A stretch of 64,000 bases of DNA from Trichoplax adhaerens (taxonomy: Eukaryota > Placozoa > Uniplacotomia > Trichoplacea > Trichoplacidae). Within the stretch, counting starts at the first letter, position 1; every line of letters starts with the position of its first letter. The notes under the pieces are model-generated. The model was not told where the DNA came from and made no database searches. It saw only the letters and a list, made by a program, of their open reading frames with translations. Below, one piece after another: positions 34,801-47,404 of this stretch. The stretch spans positions 2,168,064 to 2,232,063 of the forward strand of contig NW_002060953.1 in assembly GCF_000150275.1 (NCBI RefSeq), written 5' to 3'. The position numbers and the translations under genes are program-made.

Positions 34801-35772
34801 AGTGCTAATACGATAAGTTTTGAAACTGTATAGATGTCATAGATAAACTACAAGACTCATTCTTCAGATAGGATAGCATAACCTCTACTCAAAAGTCAAT
34901 CAAACTGAAGGATCCTCAATATCAGTAAAGCACCGTGGTCAGATTCATAGAACGACTAAAGTTTCTGCTACACACTTAGCCTAGAGGAGTAATTGTAGAA
35001 GGGAACAAATGGGAATACGTTGCCCGCGTAAGATAAAGCGACACCATAATAAAGTTAAGTTAATCCAACTGTGATACCCAATGAATGATCCATCGCGCTA
35101 TCATCTGTTTCCAAGAAAAAAGCCAAACGCTAGAGTAAACTTCAAAGCAACCGAGCCTATTGATCATCAGTATGCGAGCACTTTACTGCATTCATAGCTA
35201 ATCAAAATAGGGGCTTGCCCATTCCATCGGTGCTCCATTGAACAGATTAAATTGAAGTAACCCTAATTTTAACGAGTCCAAATAGGCTTGCAAGATTGCA
35301 ATTATGCAAATGAGGAGAGTATGCTAGTAGGCATCCAATCAGATACTGCTCGAAGCAAACACAAACATATTGCCTTTTTTATTTCAAGGCCATCGTTTGC
35401 GGCCAACTGTCTTGCAGACAATCTCTCTATTGTTGATCTCATGTTTACGACGTTGGGTAGAATCGTCGAATGGATAACGCATTATTCGAGGCATGAATCA
35501 TTCGGTCAGCAATTAAAAAGATTCTTCCTGTTGTACAACTTAAACCATTTTCTACCATTACATAGGAAGCTGCTGGCCGATTGTTAAGGAGACAATTTCT
35601 GAGAGTTTACTGCAATTAGCTACATTAGACCATCAGTGGATCAAGACTACACGTAGTAACTTGATTGCTATCAATCCCTTTGAAGAATTACGTAACTATC
35701 AAAATAAAATAAAATAAAAATTAATTCCCTCATCGTTTGTAACCAGATCGCGACTGGCCTTTCTAGGATAGC

Positions 35773-38700
35773 ATGAAAGCCATCACGTTTAATTCTCTCC
35801 TGCTGCTGTTTGCCGCGGTTGTATTACTTCATTGTATGGCTGTCGTTCAATGCCAGAGTGAACATGGTAGCCAAGATACTCATCAGACCAGCCATGGATC
35901 CAATCAAACGGATCATTCAACCGATGAAGAAGGCCAAATCCGCGTTGCTGGATTTAACTTTGTCCATGTCCAGACACCGTTCATTATCTCAATATTTATA
36001 GCTGTGATCATTATTTGCAAAATAGGTAAAGTGTGTTCATCGACCTAGCTAAGAGCGTAGATACTCTGCCATACTAGATTGACAACATGATTGGATGCGA
36101 TGGTCCAATTCTAATCAGGAATGGACGATAGAGCCAACTGTGATTTATCGTAGCTATTTGTATGAGTAAACATAAACATTCTATGCGGTATATTTCTAAC
36201 TACGCTATTGAAGGTGAAGAAAATGCGACTTTTCAATCGAGTGAGAGTAAATTGACCTTGGTGCAGTAGAGTTAGTGTCAGTAATATACCGTGGCATAGA
36301 ATGAATTCTTCATCACTTGATAATCTACAGTATATCACAACCTGACTATCGTTCCCCATCTTAATTTTCATAAATTTCATACGACTATGAGTCATTCACG
36401 CCTTCAAAAACTTGAAAATATCGTATCCGTATATCACAGTTTTACTATATATATTTCCAAAGTGCTATCTTAAACATTCAAATGATGTTGAAATCATGCA
36501 TTCGAACAATTTTAATCCATCTTTCGATCGAATATTTCGCTAATGACTTCATATAGATTTATTGATACGCCCATCTCGAACATTCATATGGATGACATCA
36601 TTTCAAACTATAGTTGATGATGGCCCCTAACTCATTTTTAGACTATCTGCAGTATCGCCATTGTATCTGTTGTAAATTGAAGTGAATAGTATGATTCATT
36701 CCTTAGATACACTTTGCTGCTTTCCGTTTCCCTAACCATTTTTTATTTTTATTCTTTTGCTAATTGGCTTGTAGTCTTCCATCGATCAGAGTTCCTAACT
36801 TCAACTATTCCAGAATCTGTGTAAGTACCGGTAACTGTTTGACTGCCTATTGCATATATCAATGCATTTCAAGCTTTCTACTACCAATCTTGATACATCG
36901 ATGGACCTGGCTGCAGAATCTTTCATTTTGTATCAGCTACTAATGCACTACGACACCTTATACTATGATTATTATTGATTGTTGATAAATTAGACTACTA
37001 ATCGTCGTTGGCATAGCTATGGGAGGATTCCTATCGTAAGTTACTATAGCCGCTTAATGGAGAGGATATTAAATGAAATGCAATAACTTCAATAGCTTAA
37101 ATCACGACATCGAGCAGTTTCTGCTAAAATAGAGACTGGCACACACCTAGATGGGGTTCATATCATAAATGGAATGCCAACACTACTATCTTCACAATCT
37201 ACAAGTTAAATTTGTAACATTACGATTACCTTTGCTTGTTTGCAATGAGTATATCATCAGATGCGAAATAGAGACTTACAATGGAAAATATTGTCGCCAT
37301 TGGTTGTAATATCTTCTGTGTTTGGGTAAATTCAAAATTCAACTAATTAATTGACTGATCTGATGCTTAAACAGAGCCTTCAATGTACAATATTCCTTGG
37401 AAACAACTATTTTCTTTCAGTTCCTACTACCGCCGTAAGTATGGATTGATAGGTATTAGATATTGCTTAAAATGTAGCATCCATCAATACATGCGAGTAT
37501 TATACTTAATTTATTTAATATTCGTAAATCAGAATTTCTCTACCCTAATTGACCTAATTTCAGTACGTTCTAGTACTAATCTATGGATTTACTGCAGTAA
37601 TGACTCCGACTTAAAGTAGACGGTCTTTCAGAAATACACTCACTAATCTATCATATCTTCACATACTCAGCATCGTCTGTAGCATCTGTTAAAAGTACTT
37701 TTTTAATTTTTGATGATGGATTGCTGCTGCAATAATTAATATTATTTCCAACTTGAATCCTACGACAAATAATTTTAAGGGCCAAATCATACTCACAAGA
37801 TAGCTACAGACTTGCCCTAATGTTTAAATTTTTTTATCTGACCAGAACAATTGTTTCTAACATTTTTCCAGTTTAACTAATACTACTTCTGTAGAACATT
37901 GCTTAGTACGAATTCACCTTCAGATGATAAAACCCTCATGGTGACCAATGTATATATATAACGACCGTAAACTGACATTTCTTTATTAATAAATCTAGAA
38001 TCATGCTGGAATCTGGATATTTTCTATATAACAAAGTCTTCTTTAGCAATCTTGGCACTATCTTATTATTTGCATTTATTGTAAGTTATTGGTCATATTA
38101 AATCAGCAATAGTCAATGCTTATCACGTTGAGTTTGCTTACTATTTCTCGAAACTAAGTTCTATCATATGTTTGATCATATAGGGGACTTTATTTAATGC
38201 AATGGCAATCGGTTCGTCCGTTATTTTGAACTTATCGGTGCCATTATCTATTTTGTTTTTAATCTATTCTAAAATTACTCCCTAAAAAATAACTTAGTTC
38301 TTGGAAATTAATATCGGATTACAGTTTATTTTTTTTGTGATTTATGTAATTCTTACCAATCTCGCAATTCTGTAACTTATTTTAAATTACAGGCAGTTCG
38401 CTATTTGGTTGTGTTGTTGGTGGCTTAACAGGAATTGCTCCTAGTAACATGACTTACCTGCACAGTCTGGTATTTGGCAGCTTAATTTCTGCTGTAGATC
38501 CAGTAGCAGTAAGTTCTCTGTTATGCATCATCGTTTCATCGCTTACATTGTACTCTAGCTATAGTTAAATTACTTATTGCATTCTTTCAATTCATTCCAT
38601 TTTTAGGTAATTGCAGTATTTGATGACGTCCACGTCAATGAGCAGTTATACTTTTTAGTATTTGGGGAATCATTACTTAATGGTATTTTTTGTCTGAATT

Positions 38701-41700
38701 TTATTAGAGTAACACGTTAAAGCTTTTCAAATGGATCAAGTAATCTTATTGTCTGATACTATGTTATACGTCCATGTTAATTTATTCTTCTAGATGCTGT
38801 TACTGTGGTACTATATAAGTTAATGTACGCATTAAGCCTTTTGCCTACTATCGAAGGCGGGATGGTAAATACGTACCAAGAACTGATACCATTCTTACAC
38901 CATTCTTACATTCTAATCTAACTATATTTCTTTCTACTAGGTTGCTCTCGGCATCTTTTCCATGTTTGTTGTCAGTATCGGTGGGATTGTTATTGGTTTG
39001 CTTTATGGCATGCTGGCGGCATTTTTCACTAAATATACTCGCCATGTTGAAAGTATATTACAGTTTGCTTATTTGCATTATATAAGTCAAATGCATCTAA
39101 GTATTAAGTTCACTATTTCCTAACCAATCCTTCCGCTTGTGTGCTTTACTTTCAGTCTTGGAACCAATGCTTATCCTTGTGATTGCTTATATGTCTTACC
39201 TTACAGCAGAGATGCTTGAATGGTCCGGTATCATGAGGTAAAAAATATCTAAGCTCCTTGACTTCTCAATTGCAAAGACTCATGATAATTGTCTAACAAA
39301 TTTCTCAATACGCATTATTTAATATCGTAGTATTGCAACGTGCGGGCTAGCTTTAAAACATTACGCTGAATCCAACATAACTAATGGGTCACTTATAACC
39401 TTAAAGTACTTTCTAAAGTCATTAAGGTAAAGTAAACGAATTGATCACCTGTTTATCTTAATTATTTACTAATGTAAAAAGCCCCTGTCTAGCGTAGTCA
39501 ACAGACACAGTACTCTGATATAATTATTGTTTCCATTGTAAATACTTTCATTTAGCTCTAGCGCGGAATCTATTATTTTCTTGTTCCTTGGTCTATCATT
39601 ATTTAAAGTTAAACATCATTGGGATATTGGCTTTATTCTTTGGACTCTATTGTTTTGCCTAGTATTCCGAATTTTGGGTAAGAAAACCTAGTATCTTATT
39701 CATAGATACTTTTTTCCTGAATTCATTTCATCATATATAGGTGTTGTGATCTTTACGTTCCTGGTCAATAAATATAGACACCATAAAATTGATATCGTTG
39801 ATCAATTTATTATGGTAAGATTTATATAGAAGCATTGCTCTACATTATTTTGAATTCGAGCTAATAGAAAGGAATCTAAAATTGAATCTCTTTGACCGAC
39901 GTTAGAGTTATGGCGGACTTCGAGGAGCTGTAGCATTTTCACTTGCTGTCTTGCTCAATCATGAGAAAGTGCCAGCTAAAGATCTAATGACTACGACGGC
40001 TTTAGTTGTCATTCTATTTACTGTTTTTATACAGGTAGAGTCCTTTAACTGAGTAATATCAACGAGATACCATCATCGATATCGTATTTATTGATATATC
40101 ATGAAGTACTACTGTAATAACAAAGATAAATGGGGTTTGTGTAAAACAATTTCTTAATTGTAGGGTAGCACAATTAAACCTTTAGTTAACCTACTACACG
40201 TCAAGAGGAAAGTGACCAAGGATTTTACAATCAATGAACAAATCCAACTTGATGTAATTTTCATTCACATAATGAAGTATTGTATTAACGAAATTAACAG
40301 TATTTTTGTAAAGCGAAACTTGCTTGATGAGAAAACAATTCAAGCATAAAGTTATATTTCTTCTAGGTATTTAATCATATTAAGGCAGGGATAGAAGAAA
40401 TTACTGGCCATTATTCTGACAGTTCCTTAAGGGTAAGAAATGAAAATACATCTATTTATTGTATTATCAAAATTTTGGAATGTTGGCATGCTAGATTGTA
40501 ATCATTAAGTTACACGATCTAAAATTAGTTTTACTGTAACAGTAGAACAAACATGTAAGACAAGAACTTTACGAAATGAAATCTTTGATAATATAACTTA
40601 TAATACCATAAAATACCGATGGCGCTAGATTTTTATATTTATGCTTACGTATTTGGACTGTTTACCAAATTACAATAATATCATGGAAAGTAAATACATG
40701 ACTTTAAAGGGAATATATATCCTATAAGCGTATCAAAGCCTGACGTAGCTTTGCATCAACAACCTCGGGCTTTCGCAGTTACAATTTCACAATTAAAAAG
40801 CAATCACCTAACTATAAAGCATTTATTTCAATTTGATGAAATTATTACATGCAAGCCTAAAGCCAATCAAATTACATCTTGCATGACTGATGAATGCATA
40901 ATTATGACCATTTCCGTAATAATTATTTTTCTTGTTTATTATGAATGTCATGAACAATTAATTTACCTATTTTTTTTTTGGCTCTTCAATGGTCTACAGA
41001 ACATATGGAATTATTACGATGATAAATACTTTAAAAAGCTTTTGCAACGAAATCCTGAATGTGGAAATTTCGACATAGTCCACCACTACGAGAAATTGCT
41101 TTATCAGTGAGTTTGATTAGCAGAAACCTATTTAAATTAATCAATTAAGTATTGGGTATTATTTAATTCCAGTCTTTGCGCTTCTAAAATGTACTTAATT
41201 ATAAAGTATGAGTTTCTAATGCAGAGACGCTGCTAAGAAATTAATGAAATCGGTCAGAAAGGGAGGAACTGAAGAGTAATTTTACCTGCATTTTTATATA
41301 ATTATATTTTCAGTCTATATTATTCCCTTACATCAATAAAATTATTCTTTCTATATTTAATCTCAAATTGAAAATGTTTAACGAATTTTTATATTTCTCT
41401 TACACTTCTCCAATTAACTGGCCTACACGATAAACAAAATGATAGTGAAGATGTTCAGATAGCATTAGTAAGTATTCAATTATTATTGAATTTCATTTGG
41501 TGTTGCGGATGGCAGCATGATTTCTATTACTGTGACTTTACAGATGAGTTTACAGAGTAATCCAGAGGAAGAGCCTCGGAAACATAAACCGGAGAGTACC
41601 ATGGTGGCTAGTAAGCCTGAGCAAGCAAGTTCATCAACAGCTCCAGGACAGAGTTCTCATACGGCTGTGACTGTTGAACGGCAGCAATCAACAGGTGACG

Positions 41701-42174
41701 TATTAAGCGTTTAAGCGTGTTTTGAAGATATCAATTATTAGTTGGAAATACCTTACGACTTTCATGTATCGCTATCTTTTACAGGATCAGAGGTCAAATA
41801 TAGAATGAAAAGAAGAATATCTACAGAGGTTAGCAATCAAATTCAGTTAAATCTTATGATTGACCTCGTCTAACATTTTTACACTTAGAATTTATACAAT
41901 GCTGTCCATATTGAATAAAAATTTAAGGAACAACCAACTTTACACTGAATCCTTAATTTAATTGTGACCTTTTTTGTTGCAAAAGTTTGAAGGTAGATAC
42001 AACTATGGCAGGAGTAAAAGTACTGAAGAAGCAGCTCAAAACCAACTGAAAGCTAGAGAACGCTGGAGTATGATCTATGCCAAAAAGATAGATATCGTAA
42101 ATCAAGTAAAAACCTATGAAGTGTCTGTAACATCAGCAGCTCCCACGAAAACATCCCATGATACTTACGTTTAA
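35773..42174 (+). CDS. NHE-E: plasma-membrane-type Na+/H+ exchanger (SLC9A1-5 type)
   Basis: Twenty-three exons: 35773-36025, 36775-36820, 36994-37035, 37375-37434, 37999-38080, 38184-38211, 38393-38508, 38607-38682, 38794-38864, 38941-39052, 39156-39237, 39331-39426, 39556-39677, 39741-39814, 39906-40034, 40164-40253, 40367-40432, 41000-41106, 41225-41275, 41446-41467, 41544-41694, 41785-41828, 41986-42174. The frame is 2109 bp, 702 residues. A signal peptide ([19 protein letters not shown]) precedes a lumenal His/Ser/Thr-rich stretch and the helix entry [13 protein letters not shown]. Family marks: [16 protein letters not shown] (inhibitor-site region), [35 protein letters not shown] (Asn234-Asp235), [21 protein letters not shown] cytoplasmic tail of about 220 residues follows, the likely regulatory part. 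All introns are U2-type GT-AG. This clade is distinct from NHE-A to D. Confidence 0.93.
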
Positions 42175-44002
42175 TCAGAAGTATCCCTATTTACAACGAC
42201 GATATAATTATAGAATTTATGCCAATTAAAGGTATTGAACGCTGATATTGTTTAAGAGAACGTGGTTATAATTGTGATTTCTACCGTTAGCCTTGTGCAT
42301 AGAGACTGCATAATGCCAGGAAGATTGCAAATTATTTTCGAATATATTTACGGCGAGCTTGTCATAAATATATGGATTTGTTTTAAATAGCTTTAACATA
42401 TGCATACGTAGACATACGTAGATGTGGATTTGTGCTTTCTATTTAATGCAATAACTGAGATTAGGCTCCTTATTCAGAAAGCTAGCTTATTTTTACGAAA
42501 GGACTGCTTCACACTCATTGTTGGCAATACAAGTATGTACAGCTGCTATAAATGCATTTAGATATAAGATAATTGTAGCGTGCCTTTAAAGGATAAGTTA
42601 TTGTTTTGATCAGTGTTGCTAATACTGGTTTTGATACCTAAAACTTGCTTAAATCAAGTTATTTGGTATGTATGTTAATTGTGATATCAAAATGATGTGC
42701 TTTATTTTCTACAAAAATTATAACGTGGAAGATACATGTCAGCTTGTAAGATACACGTATAAATTGAGAAAATTTAGAACTATACATAACCTTATTAGTC
42801 TTTCACTCTAAAATTCTAGCGTAAATTGCGTTTCTAACAACCATTTAATATGGTATACTATAATAGTTTTTTTTCAACTTTAATTCGGCCTAGTTTAGAG
42901 TTATACTAGTATCGCTATAATATCGTACCGACATGTGGTCAATTTTAAATCGACCATGTTGCATTAGAGACTGTGTGAAATGTTTTGAATAAAAGATTTC
43001 GTGAAAGATAGGTAACAAGATATATCATTGCTTGATGGAGATATTACATAGGTATACAAATCGCTTTTACCCATTTGAATAAACTACGACGTAAACAATA
43101 AACTTGAATCAGTCGTTTTAGTAGACAGTCGCATTCGAACGTACAATTGCATTGCTTATATAACGTATGATATTCTCACATACTAAGACTCGCAGTTTAA
43201 AAGGTATAGGCCAAGAACCATTACGAGTTCGAAACCTGTTTTGTACCGACTAGTTTCTAAATGACGCTGTTTTATAAGGATGCTAGTATAGCAACAGTAA
43301 CTGCCGATACAAGATGTAATACTGCATATTCAATTTTAATATCGTAGCTTTTTATTATACTCGTATGGCTGTATCTCACGTCACATTTTCAAAGTAAAAA
43401 ACGCACTAGTACATAAGGTATGTGGCTTCAAAGCTGCAACGCCCTTGAACACTGTTGCAAATACTTTTTAATGTATGAGAAAATGAATTGTGAAATATCT
43501 TTGGGCTAAATATTGCCTATGTCGTAGTCATCATGATGGTCTCGCATAACATAAGCTATACACGTGTACAGTCGAATTTTTTGATGTTGCTTTTAAGAAT
43601 TAAATGAGGAATCGAGGAAACTGTTGGTATATAAATCTAGGCAATAATTTGATATCATATCCGTCTTATACGCTATTTTAGCGACAAATATCATTATCAA
43701 CTATTCTATTACGTCATTCTAAAAATGATGTTCAGTGTTACTTATAAATATAGAATTGAATGCTTAGTTAAATTTGCAATGAAAATTGGCCATTTAAATC
43801 GACCATGTTGCAAGATGTATATCTAGGGAGGTAAGATTAGCAATGAATATTATTATTTCTACCACATCATGATTCTTGTCTCTTCCTGTAAAGATGAAAT
43901 TATTTCGCTATGTATTTCACTATGTACACTGATTCAAATATACTAAATGATTGAACTAGTGCGATTCTCCTATTTTCAATTCAATCCTAATTACGGTTAT
44001 AG

Positions 44003-44080
44003 TTTGGCGGTAGATATGACTATACAGCTAAGCAAAAAGCTGAAGGTCTAGAGCCGCGTCACACGAGAACATGCAAGTAA
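44003..44080 (+). CDS. Candidate alternative last exon of NHE-E
   Basis: After an acceptor (GGTTATAG) the frame reads FGGRYDYTAKQKAEG and stops 25 residues in (TAA 44078-44080). The opening matches the regular last exon (41986), which begins [15 protein letters not shown]. Both would join exon 22 in phase 0. It may be an alternative C-terminus made by exon duplication, or an unused relic. Confidence 0.45.
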   Translation, partial: FGGRYDYTAKQKAEGLEPRHTRTCK

Positions 44081-45825
44081 TGGAACATGTTTTATCCGGC
44101 GCCGGTGGAGATGTCAAATCGGAGACTGTTGTACTAACATATGTATGCATCTTTTCGGGTCAATTTTTTAGTAGCAGCAACATGAGTTTGCTAGCTTTAA
44201 ACTGTGACATCATCCAGCTATTTTAGAAATTTAATAGTCTACAAAATTTTTAAACACGTATGATGCATACGTATCGTATCCATATACAAGGCCGTGCTTG
44301 TAAATACTCCCACATTCGGTTAATTCTTAGTATGTAAGGCTCCTCTTTACTGACTACATATCTAATTAGTGCAGAACTGGAGCTACGACAACTGATTTTC
44401 TTTATCGAATGCTAGGCAGTTGTAGCTTAATAGTGTACACAACTAAGGTTGTCAAATCAAAATTGTGCGTTTTGGATCTAAAGCAGTCAAAGATGCAAGG
44501 TTAAATACTTTATAGCATCGTAATCATTTTGTGGCCGGTTTTAAATTGCATCTTAATGCATTGTGAACTGTCGTATGAGAAGTTAATGCAAACAACAGGC
44601 ATTTTTGAAAGTTGGTATGGAATGATGCGTTGATAGTTCTGCTGCCATATGAACGTTGAGGATAATGGGATGTTATGCCAGGTATGATTGACAAAAACAT
44701 GTACACAACGACACGATCGGCAATTCGTACAGTACCTACGAGAAAGTTATGGTTTAAATTGATGATCAGAGGGTCAGAAAAATTTCTACCGTAGGCGTTT
44801 ATCCATTGAGAAGAATTTTTATTACTCATTCCTCGTATGCCATTCTTGACAGCCACTGTCATGATGCTATCACGGGATAAACCAATGCACGATCAAATTA
44901 TGGGAAATCATCATGAATAATTGTCAGCGTGCCAAGTGACGCAGATGGTCCGCCGCTACTAGATTAGCATGGCTCCAGCATCCGTTGTTCTACCAGCAAT
45001 TTCCATGATGGCGAGCTGATGAACGGAGATTCTACCGTACTGTGGATATGATATGATGGATAATGACTGCTATTTTAGTATCGTCAGCATGCTATTGCCC
45101 ACTTTCCTCTCATCAACCTGATGGTATCCATTGATGGAAGGATAGATCTCGTCGAGAAAGTCATGTTGTGATCATATGGCGTACCGGTAAGTAAGCCACA
45201 GCTCTCATGAGCTATGATTGGATAGCTGATGCAAAATTAATCCTAAATGAATTGAAAGGCTGCCATGCAAGTGTTTGAATAAGCGCTATTCTCCTGTCTG
45301 TCTGCGCTAGTTGTCGTCAAGGCGTTGGCTGATTCTATAGGCCTAGTACAGCCACAGTTAAGCAAATAAATTGATTTACGCATACTGTCCATGCATTCAT
45401 CTTGACTGACGTCAATGCATCCAACGGCTCCAGCAAGTCAATAAGGAAATGATGACTAACTGTACCGTTTGGAGCTTGGCCTATAGCCCCGATCATTTTG
45501 TGGTTAACGATGGCTCAATCATATACCAAACAACACCAGCAAAGATTCATTTAAAGTATTTACGTAGACATTGCTGAAAATGCTTGCATTGCTTCCACAG
45601 TTGCTCTTTCAACATCCATTACCACCTCCATGAGCTGTAATCGACAGCATTGGTTAAGTGGATTTAGCCGTCGTGGAATTCTTCTCCGCGATGACAATAC
45701 TTCTGCAAATGAATGCACACCAATGTATAGTATACACCGGCTATAGAGGCGATTGGAAGGAAAGCTTATGTCGGCATGGGTGCATTGCTAGAGTACAAGG
45801 ACTACTATGAATTTTGTCCAGGCTT

Positions 45826-45965
45826 CACACTGTACAGTACAGTACACTGTACTGTACGTACAGTACGATTGATTCACTACAGTACAGTACATTGTACTGT
45901 ACTGTACAGATGGACAGTCTTGTGGACGTGTAGTGCAGTACAGTACATGACAGTACTGTACTATA
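45826..45965. repeat. Dense cluster of TACAGTAC/GTACTGTAC motifs
   Basis: Direct and inverted runs of the octamer TACAGTAC and its complement alternate (CTGTACAGTACAGTACACTG, then ATTGTACTGTACTGTACAG). The segment can fold into long hairpins. It is the same motif as at 1665-1860. Confidence 0.75.
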
Positions 45966-47404
45966 CTTGTCCTGTATCAAGTCAACCCCTACAGCTTATG
46001 CGCCATCTTGATTTTGCCCACTTACCCATACTGTATTTTAGTTTGTATCATCCTACAAGCCGTCTAGCAATTTTGGTCATAGTGAAGAAAATCCACAGGC
46101 CATTGGTCACATTCATGTTCACCTAGCTTGTGCCTTCTTTTCTAGCTTTTCTTTCGTTTCCTATGTACAGTAGACTGTAGTTTAAAGTACTAACAGTACA
46201 GTACATTTCGTGATTGTCATCATGATTTCAACTAATTAATGACTCTACTGTAGTTAACGGTATGTGTTTTGACTCAAACTACAATCGCAGATTACGACGG
46301 GCTCATCAGCATCAAGACAAATGACCATGAAGCAAAATGGTCATCCAGTACTAGCCCCAATCCTTTATTTAGTTATACCCATAGAGCCCAGATCAACATT
46401 TCATCCTCTGCTTATCGACCATGAGAGACGAGTAGGCAGAGGGTAAAAATAGCGCCAATCAATTGATCGTTGACCGTAACACCAATCAACTAAACGATCC
46501 ACGGTAGACAGTAAACGTTCCATCAATGGATGTGTTTAGACATCGCATCCATTTAACAAGCTCCAATTAGTCAATTGTTACACTATTGACTTAAGCTTAT
46601 TGTTATTCATGATGACCAAACAAGGTATAAACATTTTTGTCGTAGTCCGTCTTCGTACTGCCTTCCATCGTATAGGCAATTTAATTGACTGATTAATTAT
46701 TATTATCGTCTTGCTTGTTATCAGTATGAAATAGAGGGAAATCTTTTTCAACATAATGTTATCGCCTTATCATCATCTTGTTGATAACATGGATACCATC
46801 GATAAGAGAAACATCTTCCAGCAAAGCAATTGCATGCTGCTTACGGATAGTAATCCATCTTGTAGGCTATTCTTAATGAGGAAAACATCCATATCCAATT
46901 GAACACTCGTGTCAATACAACACATGATTAATTCAACTTGGAAACAATAACATCCAATGATTGATTAAAATCGTTCCAAAATAAGTAACAGGACAAAATT
47001 GGAACAAGTCACGCCAAGGAATGTGCATGCGTAAGGCCATTTCCACTAGCGTGGGCCCAGACAACTTCGGTTAAGGCCAACAAGTTGGCGACGATGAGAC
47101 AAAAGGGTGGAAAAGTACACAGTACTGTAGAAAGACGATATGAAGTAAATCCAATGGGTTGTTTATCTTGTCGCAGTCTTGTCCAAACGACGATAACATT
47201 GAGACAATCTCTCGTGTAACTAAACTAACTTGGCTAATTATTCTGCATACCATTGATCGATTATGATAAGCTGATGTTGGACAGCAATGGCCACCCCATG
47301 CTAACCTTAATTGGCCATCATTGACGCTTTCAATCGACCAAAGCGATTCCAATCTCAACGATATTGTCTCATTGCCTAGCGTTAATGAGGAGGAAATTAA
47401 CGCC

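Larger units (their letters stand above)
32201..35772. other. Intergenic between divergent RALBP1 and NHE-E; repeats only
   Basis: Contains the tandem array at 32754-33775 and a smaller duplication with a perfect hairpin (about 34515-34800). The local composition around 32200-32650 is more GC-rich than average and has TACAGTAC motifs, as might fit a promoter region. No coding exon could be supported. Confidence 0.55.
42175..47404. other. Intergenic between NHE-E and TMTC4
   Basis: Apart from the exon-like copy at 44003-44080, I see no gene with support. A block AAATCGACCATGTTGCA recurs near 42948 and 43797. A 112-codon ORF on the minus strand (44524-44862) shows no recognised motif. 45826-45965 is a dense palindromic motif cluster. 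Confidence 0.55.

Noticed and set aside
35288-35587. 99-codon plus-strand ORF ahead of NHE-E
   Set aside because: No recognised motif, no splice partner, and the NHE-E start with signal peptide at 35773 needs no upstream exon. Kept only as a possibility.
40751-41110. 119-codon ORF ending in NHE-E exon 18
   Set aside because: The first two thirds is intron sequence; only the part after the acceptor at 40999 continues the exchanger in phase.
47321-47404. Upstream extension of TMTC4 from 47321
   Set aside because: It begins with TTG, not ATG, right after an in-frame stop; the first ATG is at 47405.
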